From a virus: a stretch of 26,763 bases of DNA. Each line of letters opens with the position of its first letter. The first letter of the stretch is position 1. A program made the translations under genes and the position numbers. Of the stretch, positions 21,450-26,763 are shown piece after piece. The notes beneath the pieces are model-generated. The model did no database searches and had not been told where the DNA came from. It saw only the letters and a list, made by a program, of their open reading frames with translations. The stretch is taken from positions 1 through 26,763 of the IMG/VR virus record IMGVR_UViG_3300041407_000173. The stretch is one strand, 5' to 3'.

Positions 21450-21668
21450 TTAGACAGCATGAAGCTCGTTCGTTACGACTTCGTCGCCAGATACAAGCTT
21501 GTACCTGAATCTTGGCTCCAAAATTGTCACTGGCCGTTCCATGGCATCCACTACATCGATATGCGGAGCCCCGGCGTCGTACGCTGCTTGTGACGCATAA
21601 CGCGCCCTGAGCAAGACTCTATCTCCGTCAATTGAGTCAATACGACCCCAAAATGGTGCCTCAAACAT
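21450..21668 (-). CDS. Small unknown protein between MuF and scaffold genes
   Basis: The 72-residue product starts MFEAPFWGRIDSIDGDRVLL and continues RARYASQAAYDAGAPHIDVV, ending SGDEVVTNELHAV. It looks like a small beta protein with no signal or membrane segment. AAAGGAGAGG precedes the ATG with good spacing. It is less GC-rich than its neighbours and has its own UUCG-loop terminator, unlike the virion genes around it, so it behaves like an inserted accessory gene. It could equally be a minor virion or regulatory protein. No family is recognised. Confidence 0.7.
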   Translation of the reverse strand: MFEAPFWGRIDSIDGDRVLLRARYASQAAYDAGAPHIDVVDAMERPVTILEPRFRYKLVSGDEVVTNELHAV

Positions 21669-21698
21669 ATGCCTCTCCTTTGTTGTGAAGCATGGAGA

Positions 21699-22784
21699 CT
21701 ATATCTTGGCGAATGCAAATGCCAGAGGCTCTAAAGCGCGCATTTCAATTAATGTGAGCGGCTCAAAGTTGCGATCAAGCTGCAGTTCGGCAAAGCGCTG
21801 GACACTCAGCCCACCTTCACGGAACAGCTTCCCCCGCACCGGGCCGATAGCCACATCCTGAAACGGTGCGGGCTGCTGCTGAAGCCAGTGGTAATAGTCG
21901 AGGTTCGCGCTGACCTGCCCTGCTCCATCAGCCCCGGCTGAGGCCCGTGTTGCGCCCTTTGCGAACATCTCGCTGAGCTTGGTCAGCAGAACAAACGTGG
22001 TGCGGCAGTTCGGGTGAAACGGTGGCCGGGGGCCGGAGTCAACCGGGAAACGCCGCTTGTCCATCGAGCGGCATTGCTGGCTGGTCTTGCTGTCGAGCGT
22101 GGCGACCATTTCAACTTCGGAAACGATATCCGTGTTGGCCTTAGCCACCTCCATGCGCGCCTGGGAGGCCACATGCTGAATCGCGGTGTGCACCACAGTA
22201 CTGACATTACGATTGGTCGTTGCTAGGACGCCGTCTTTGTACCCCGCCGCCTTGGTGCCACGAATGTTTCGAATGACCTGGAAGTTCGTCTGCCCTTCGA
22301 AGAAACCCTGCCGGATCGTGCCGGTAACGCGCTCCCGTTCGGCAGTGGTCCAGCCCTTGATGAACGACTTCAGCAGCTTCCCGCCGCCGGCGCCGCGCAC
22401 GCTGAGTGGATTCGTCAGCACTGCCGCCCTGATCGCAGCCACCGTCGGTGCAGTCACATCAAACGACACGCCGACTGGCGCAGACTTGGCCAGGCTCGTC
22501 GCCTCAAATTCGGCTTCGTAGTTGGCAATGTCGATCAGGTCGAGGTTCAGCTGCACGCTGTAGCGGTCAAAGATGCCCAGTAACAGGCTGTCGACTTCCT
22601 TCAGCAGCGCTTCCAGACGCTTGACGTTGTACTCGGTCAGGTCCGACTGGGTGAGTCGGTCGCGGATCGAGCGGTCGATCTCCTTGAGAAAGGGTGCGAA
22701 CTTGCCGACCTCCCCCGCCTTCAGCTTTTCGAGGAAGACCGCGTGCCGGATCGTGGCGTCAAGGATTGCTTGGTTTGCCGCCAT
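21699..22784 (-). CDS. MuF-type head morphogenesis protein
   Basis: The 361-residue protein carries a phage Mu protein F-like domain around residues 215-270. The signature is VEMVATLDSKTSQQCRSMDK followed by RRFPVDSGPRPPFHPNCRTT, with the conserved Cys and the HPNCR motif. The N-terminal half is helical (LEALLKEVDSLLLGIFDRYS). MuF proteins are minor capsid components, often beside the portal, and are needed for head assembly or injected with DNA in some phages. It overlaps the end of the portal gene by 26 bases. GAGGT lies about 8 bases before the ATG. No C-terminal toxin domain is evident. Confidence 0.9.
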   Translation of the reverse strand: MAANQAILDATIRHAVFLEKLKAGEVGKFAPFLKEIDRSIRDRLTQSDLTEYNVKRLEALLKEVDSLLLGIFDRYSVQLNLDLIDIANYEAEFEATSLAKSAPVGVSFDVTAPTVAAIRAAVLTNPLSVRGAGGGKLLKSFIKGWTTAERERVTGTIRQGFFEGQTNFQVIRNIRGTKAAGYKDGVLATTNRNVSTVVHTAIQHVASQARMEVAKANTDIVSEVEMVATLDSKTSQQCRSMDKRRFPVDSGPRPPFHPNCRTTFVLLTKLSEMFAKGATRASAGADGAGQVSANLDYYHWLQQQPAPFQDVAIGPVRGKLFREGGLSVQRFAELQLDRNFEPLTLIEMRALEPLAFAFAKI

Positions 22785-24174
22785 TTGGTGTTACCTCATC
22801 ATCCAGACCCAGGCCATCACTCTGCTCTTGAAGCTCGCCATCGATCTGCAGGTCTGTTCGCTCCGGGGCAATCAAGCCCAGTTTGCGCAGGTAAGACCTC
22901 AGATCCGCCTTCGCGAATCCGCCGTTCTGCCACAGACCAACCAAGGCCGTGATCATTTGCGGATCAGCCGTCAGCTCGACGAACTCCTGATTGACCTGGT
23001 ACGCGACCTTGTCGGTGATGCCCATGTAAAGGCCGCACCACATGATCGCTCGGGTGTAGGCCTCGCTGACGTTGGCCACGCAGCCGGCCAGCACTGAGGT
23101 CGACGCAGACTGATCTCCGCGGGACTCGGTTGCCGTTTTGGCAGCCAGTGACGCAACGACCATTCGGGCGCCCAATTCGATCATCATCTGGTTCTTGTCG
23201 GCCATGGCCTCCTTCACCAGCGTGTTCGGTAATGGCTGCGCGTAACCGAAAGCGCCGCCGACCGGAAGCAGCATTGGCGCCCTGGAGCCGACGTAGACAC
23301 CCTTCTCCTCGAGCAGCTTCACCCACTGTTCGGTCAGCCCGGAAATCCACGGCTGCGCCTGTCCACACCAGAAGACACTGTCTTCGTAGTCGGCACTGTT
23401 GCGGTAATGCCCCAGGTTGATCATTGCGATGTCGTAAAGCGGTGACTCATCGATTGTTGGATCGTTGTTCTGTGCGCCGACGAAGGTGAACGGGATTTCC
23501 TTGAGGCGCCCGGTAATGCCTTCCGGAGTGAATGTGTCTGTGACCTCGAGCGGCCCACCACCTCTTGGACCGGACCGGCGCCAAACCCTACAAACGAAAC
23601 CGTCCGGCTCAAGAGCGAGTTCTCGGAACTGTTCGACAACCTTGAAACCAAATCCATCCTCGACTTCCGGCATCTCACGCAGCACGACCAAAGTCAGAAC
23701 GTTGTGACCATTCACCATCCCGGTGCGCCAGTTGATGATGTCTTCGGCGCAGTACGACAGGATCACCGAGTGACCGCCGGCCCCTTCATCTTGGTGGTAA
23801 TCGACGTACAGACCATGACGCCCAGCCTCAAGCACCTTCTCAAGTGTGCCTTGCGAGTGCTGGTAAATGCTCACTCCGGATCCGTTGGCGTTGTCCTGCA
23901 AGTACTCCAGCTTCTTCGGTACGGTTAGCGTTGGGTCTTTGTGGAAGGCCAGACCCAGCAAGCCGTTGCGCGTGTGGCCGGTGGCGTTTTTGAACACCGC
24001 CCGCTCGCGGTAGGCTTTGTTCCGATCGGTGTTCTCCGGCGATTTGTCGTGTGCGTTGATGTACGGCAAACGAGAAACCACCCGGTGCTGGCCGGCGCAG
24101 ACGTCGCGAACGGTCGCCCATCGGTCCAGCACTTCGATGTAATCCGCCCTCTTGAAGGAGACGTCGTTGCTCAT
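22759..24174 (-). CDS. Portal protein (DUF4055 type)
   Basis: The 471-residue protein fits the DUF4055 family of siphophage portals. Visible features are YIEVLDRWATVRDVCAGQHR, KAYRERAVFKNATGHTRNGL at the N terminus, VLEAGRHGLYVDYHQDEGAG, the middle CAEDIINWR and ITGRLKEIPFTFVGAQNNDP, and an acidic C-terminal tail. Portals form the dodecameric ring for DNA packaging and exit. The gene overlaps both the large terminase (4 bases) and the MuF gene (26 bases). Length is normal for the family. Confidence 0.9.
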   Translation of the reverse strand: MSNDVSFKRADYIEVLDRWATVRDVCAGQHRVVSRLPYINAHDKSPENTDRNKAYRERAVFKNATGHTRNGLLGLAFHKDPTLTVPKKLEYLQDNANGSGVSIYQHSQGTLEKVLEAGRHGLYVDYHQDEGAGGHSVILSYCAEDIINWRTGMVNGHNVLTLVVLREMPEVEDGFGFKVVEQFRELALEPDGFVCRVWRRSGPRGGGPLEVTDTFTPEGITGRLKEIPFTFVGAQNNDPTIDESPLYDIAMINLGHYRNSADYEDSVFWCGQAQPWISGLTEQWVKLLEEKGVYVGSRAPMLLPVGGAFGYAQPLPNTLVKEAMADKNQMMIELGARMVVASLAAKTATESRGDQSASTSVLAGCVANVSEAYTRAIMWCGLYMGITDKVAYQVNQEFVELTADPQMITALVGLWQNGGFAKADLRSYLRKLGLIAPERTDLQIDGELQEQSDGLGLDDEVTPNGGKPSNP

Positions 24175-25658
24175 CGGGCGTATCCCATTTTGATAGAGGT
24201 GGCCGGCTTCCTGGCGCTCTTCGCCACAGCGAAGTACCGGAATCCGTCGGAGCCGTGAGAGGTCCAGTCATGAAGCGGCTTGTCTTTCCAGCAGCCGCGC
24301 TTGTCGTCCCACTCTTTGCGGTAGTTCTCGATACAGTTGATGCCCTGCTCACACTTCGCTTCATCGAACACGCAGAGCGGAAGGATCTCCCGCGCAGCCT
24401 CGATGCCGTCGTTGATGCCAATCTTCGGGACGACCTGGAACGTCATGCAGTACTTCTGCCCGTCGATCTCGTAGCCCTCTTGGGCCAGTTCGCGGCGGGT
24501 CTTGGCATCGCTGCCGAACTCGCGGTTGTCGATGTCGTGCGGCCCCCAGTGCTCGGAATAGGTGTAACCCTTGTCCTTGAGCACCTTCATGTAATGCCGC
24601 AGGCCTTCGCCGGAGTTCTCGTAGTAATCAATGACGTGGTATTCGGTTCCGACCTGTCGCACGAACCAGATGGCCGTGGAGTCGCCGACGCCGATGTCCC
24701 AGAAGGTCATCACCGGCAAGTGGCTGTTGTTCGGTATCACGCCGATGCGCTGCTGGGCGTAAAGCTTGGTCAGTTGCTGCGCGTAATAGGCGCCCTCAAC
24801 CGATTGCTGGAAGGCTTCGACAGGAATGGACGGGTATTCCCTCTTCATGTCGTCGCCGAGCGTCTTTTCCTTGGCCGCGTACCAGGCGCGCTGGCCGTCG
24901 CTTGTGACGATGCCGTGCTTGGCGTGCAGTTCGTTGAAGTAGTCGGTCAGGCGCTGCGGGATGACCACGTCGGTGGGGTCAAGCCAGTAGGCTTTGTTCT
25001 TCCACCAACTGAAAAAGAAGAACTTCCAGTCCAGCAAGCCAAGAGGCACGCCGGCCAGTTGTTGGCGCTCAGCACTCTGCGAGTAATCGAAGAAGTAGCC
25101 GGCCCGGCCTTCCGCCGTTGATTCAATCGTGACGAAACAGTCGGTTGCCACAGCCTCAAAGGCGCCGGTGACAATCTCGCGGGCCTTGTGCGGGAACTTG
25201 GCGCAGATCTTTCCGAACTCGGAAACATGCAGGTAACGCAGTGTGCCGCCCCGGAAGGACGTGGAAACGTAGAGCGAGCCGCCCTTGCTGAACACCAGCT
25301 CCCCAGCCGCATCGTTGCTCGCGGGGTTGGCAGCTCGGATCTCAGTCGGCAGGTTGTCGTAGGCGTACTTCACCTTCTCCCGGAACAGACGCTTGGCGTC
25401 GTTCAGGGTGTGAGCGATCAGCGCGCACTTGGCTGACTCGAACAGCGCCGCGTCCAGCTGGATGATGCAGCACTCGGTGGTGAAGCCGAGCTGCCGAGCC
25501 TTCAGGATGATGTTCCGAGTGTGCATCCCGTCGAAGTATTCAATCTGCTCGTCCGTCATCCGGAAGCGGACCTTCTTGCCCTGCTTGTCCGTGATGAAGT
25601 AGAGGTTGTTCAGGCGCCAACGCTTGTCCCGGAGCAGCTTCAAGTGCTCGGGCTTCAT
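24171..25658 (-). CDS. terL: Terminase large subunit
   Basis: This 495-residue protein is the packaging motor ATPase-nuclease. A Walker A-like segment is KARQLGFTT at residues 53-61, a variant of the usual motif common in this terminase group. A Walker B-like LHVSEF is at 143-148, with Glu147 the likely catalytic acid, followed by the coupling motif IESTAEG at 178-184. The C-terminal RNase H-fold nuclease has Asp321 in TFWDIGVGDSTAIW, HDIDNRE at 374-380 and Asp471 in HGSDGFRYF. All expected acidic residues are present. The gene starts one base after the small terminase stop, with AAGGAAG upstream, and overlaps the portal gene. Confidence 0.94.
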   Translation of the reverse strand: MKPEHLKLLRDKRWRLNNLYFITDKQGKKVRFRMTDEQIEYFDGMHTRNIILKARQLGFTTECCIIQLDAALFESAKCALIAHTLNDAKRLFREKVKYAYDNLPTEIRAANPASNDAAGELVFSKGGSLYVSTSFRGGTLRYLHVSEFGKICAKFPHKAREIVTGAFEAVATDCFVTIESTAEGRAGYFFDYSQSAERQQLAGVPLGLLDWKFFFFSWWKNKAYWLDPTDVVIPQRLTDYFNELHAKHGIVTSDGQRAWYAAKEKTLGDDMKREYPSIPVEAFQQSVEGAYYAQQLTKLYAQQRIGVIPNNSHLPVMTFWDIGVGDSTAIWFVRQVGTEYHVIDYYENSGEGLRHYMKVLKDKGYTYSEHWGPHDIDNREFGSDAKTRRELAQEGYEIDGQKYCMTFQVVPKIGINDGIEAAREILPLCVFDEAKCEQGINCIENYRKEWDDKRGCWKDKPLHDWTSHGSDGFRYFAVAKSARKPATSIKMGYAR

Positions 25659-25659
25659 G

Positions 25660-26268
25660 TCAGGCTTCCTTCGATAGATCGTCCATCAGTTTCGATAGCT
25701 CGTCGGCGTCGTTGCCGCCAGTCTTGGTGTCGAGGTCGTAGGCTTGGCGCTCCAGAGAGATCAGGGTCTTCAGCGTTTCGGCCATTTCCTTCATCGTTTT
25801 GGAGCGGCCAGGTAGATCGATGATCTTCTGGTACAGGTCGTTGCGCTTATCCTGTCCGTTGTCGTCTTCGGAGCGCATCAGCTCTCCCAACTCTTCAAAC
25901 AGGTGGCGGTTGTCAGTTAGGCCTTCCAGCTCATCCAGCAGTTTGTTTGTGAGGCGCCGGCCGCGCGAGATGTCGCCGCGGTGCGCCATGCGGATGTTCG
26001 CAATGACCTCGGCGTTGACCTCGATGATCTCTTTTTCGGTATCCGCTTGTTTGGTGGATACCGCAGTGGATACCGTGCGCTTGGATACCAGCGCATCAGC
26101 CTTGGCCTGGATCTTTGCCTTAAGGTTTCGCTCCCATCCATCCCGCTTGGCGCGCTTGTTGATGGCGCCGTGGGTGATGCCTTGGGTTGATGCGATCTCA
26201 CGGATGGAAAGCAATCCAGCCCGGTAGGCGCGTTCGATTGCCTCCCAGTCGGGTTGCTTGGTTGTCAT
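25660..26268 (-). CDS. terS: Terminase small subunit
   Basis: The 202-residue protein has an N-terminal helix-turn-helix (WEAIERAYRAGLLSIREIAS, TQGITHGAINKRAKRDGWER), as in many small terminases that recognise the packaging site. A linker with VSKRTVSTAVSTKQAD joins this to a helical oligomerisation region (EKEIIEVNAEVIANIRMAHR, LTNKLLDELEGL) and a C-terminal acidic part ending LSKLMDDLSKEA that may contact the large subunit. It immediately precedes terL. The linker-coding DNA holds four copies of a 7-base word, treated separately. Family assignment is supported by both the N-terminal domain and gene order. Confidence 0.9.
   Translation of the reverse strand: MTTKQPDWEAIERAYRAGLLSIREIASTQGITHGAINKRAKRDGWERNLKAKIQAKADALVSKRTVSTAVSTKQADTEKEIIEVNAEVIANIRMAHRGDISRGRRLTNKLLDELEGLTDNRHLFEELGELMRSEDDNGQDKRNDLYQKIIDLPGRSKTMKEMAETLKTLISLERQAYDLDTKTGGNDADELSKLMDDLSKEA
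26038..26089. repeat. Cluster of four GGTATCC/GGATACC words inside terS
   Basis: GGTATCC occurs at 26038-26044 and its complement GGATACC at 26056-26062, 26068-26074 and 26083-26089, with centre spacings of 18, 12 and 15 bases. Three copies on the coding strand encode Val-Ser with identical codons. Packaging sites often lie within or near terS, so these may be binding sites, but a translated repeat is the alternative. Confidence 0.55.
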
Positions 26269-26284
26269 AAGGTCGCTCTGATAC

Positions 26285-26313
26285 TTGAAATAATTACGGA
26301 TTGCCGGTATTGG
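26285..26313 (+). promoter_or_regulatory. Possible promoter of the right-end lipoprotein
   Basis: TTGAAA (26285-26290, 5 of 6) and TATTGG (26308-26313, 3 of 6) are separated by 17 bases. A second weaker pair, TTGCCG (26301-26306) and TTGAAT (26324-26329), has the same spacing. The 80-bp gap between divergent terS and the lipoprotein must hold at least one promoter. Confidence 0.35.
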
Positions 26314-26348
26314 TGCGCGTCTTTTGAATAGTAAGGAAGCTAGATTTC

Positions 26349-26763
26349 ATGTCTCGCACACAAATCCGATTTCTCGTAGCCTGCACGTTCGCCGCAGTAA
26401 CTCTATTTGGCTGCGCTGCAACACCCAAGGCAACGTGGACCAACAAGGGCCCCGTAGAGATCGCTACAGAACGTGGAAGAGTCGCCTGTTACACCGACGC
26501 AAACATAATCGATGGAGAGCGAATGGAAGGCTCCATATGTGCATCTGCAGCATCTGGATTCTTGGGTGACGGCGAGCCGGAAGTATATTTCAGTCCATGG
26601 AATCGGCGATTCTTGCAAGTGCCGATAAGCCAAGCTACTACAGGCGTCACTGTCCCTTACGAAAACAAAACCGTCTTCTTACAATGCACACCACTAGCAT
26701 CAACAGACAGTAAGGTGGAGGCGGCACGCGACTGCAAGGTCACGATCAATAATCAGTTGCTAG
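26349..26763 (+). CDS. Lipoprotein divergent from terS, truncated by window end
   Basis: An ATG at 26349-26351 with AAGGAA about 11 bases upstream opens a frame that has no stop before the window edge (138 codons seen). The product begins MSRTQIRFLVACTFAAVTLF followed by GC, a signal peptide with lipobox TLFGC and Cys22 as acceptor. The mature part has further cysteines (in GRVACYTD, GSICASA, FLQCTP and RDCKV), suggesting disulfides in the periplasm. Codon use is less GC-rich than in the phage structural genes. It is divergent from terS and is either another prophage accessory gene or the start of the neighbouring lysis/regulatory region. No family is recognised. Confidence 0.7.
   Translation, partial: MSRTQIRFLVACTFAAVTLFGCAATPKATWTNKGPVEIATERGRVACYTDANIIDGERMEGSICASAASGFLGDGEPEVYFSPWNRRFLQVPISQATTGVTVPYENKTVFLQCTPLASTDSKVEAARDCKVTINNQLL

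Noticed and set aside
22741-22784. 26-base overlap between portal and MuF genes as a possible frameshift fusion
   Set aside because: MuF has its own GAGGT and ATG, and no slippery heptamer was seen in the overlap.

Overview
The window is most of the late region of a temperate, lambda-like siphophage, probably an integrated Pseudomonas prophage. The host assignment is an inference from the GC-rich coding bias, the Pseudomonas-style tail-fibre N terminus and fibre chaperone, and an endolysin relic of the type common in Pseudomonas phages. No integrase, attachment site, tRNA or chromosomal housekeeping gene is present, so integration is not shown directly.

Nearly all structural genes lie on the minus strand and read from right to left. 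The packaging and head genes are terS, terL, portal, a MuF-type protein, a small extra gene, scaffold, major capsid, a HeH/LEM coiled-coil protein, two head-tail connectors and an HK97 gp10-like protein. The tail genes are tail terminator, major tail protein, the G/GT chaperone pair, tape measure, M, L, K, a lipoprotein, I and J. Then come two small tail-tip proteins, a tail fibre, one unknown protein and a fibre chaperone. Many neighbours overlap by 1 to 4 bases, as expected for translationally coupled virion genes. The G/GT pair carries a GGGAAAC slippery heptamer just before the G stop codon. At the far left a SleB-type cell-wall hydrolase is the likely endolysin. A further gene overlaps its stop codon and runs off the window.

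The late block is interrupted by genes that look like accessory (moron) genes. On the plus strand these are two lipoproteins and a membrane O-acyltransferase (690-2718), a two-helix membrane protein inside the tail operon (16849-17085), and a lipoprotein divergent from terS that runs off the right edge (26349-26763). On the minus strand they are a lipoprotein between K and I (9977-10375) and a 72-residue protein between MuF and scaffold. Most of these products should reach the cell envelope, which fits lysogenic conversion or superinfection exclusion. No function is proven.

Two patterns deserve attention. First, intrinsic-terminator hairpins whose U-tract runs almost straight into a very similar ribosome binding site recur in front of late genes. 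Second, one of these linkers precedes only the first 22 codons of a GH19-type endolysin, while a nearly identical linker precedes the intact SleB-type lysin. This suggests a lysin replacement or rearrangement at a shared linker.
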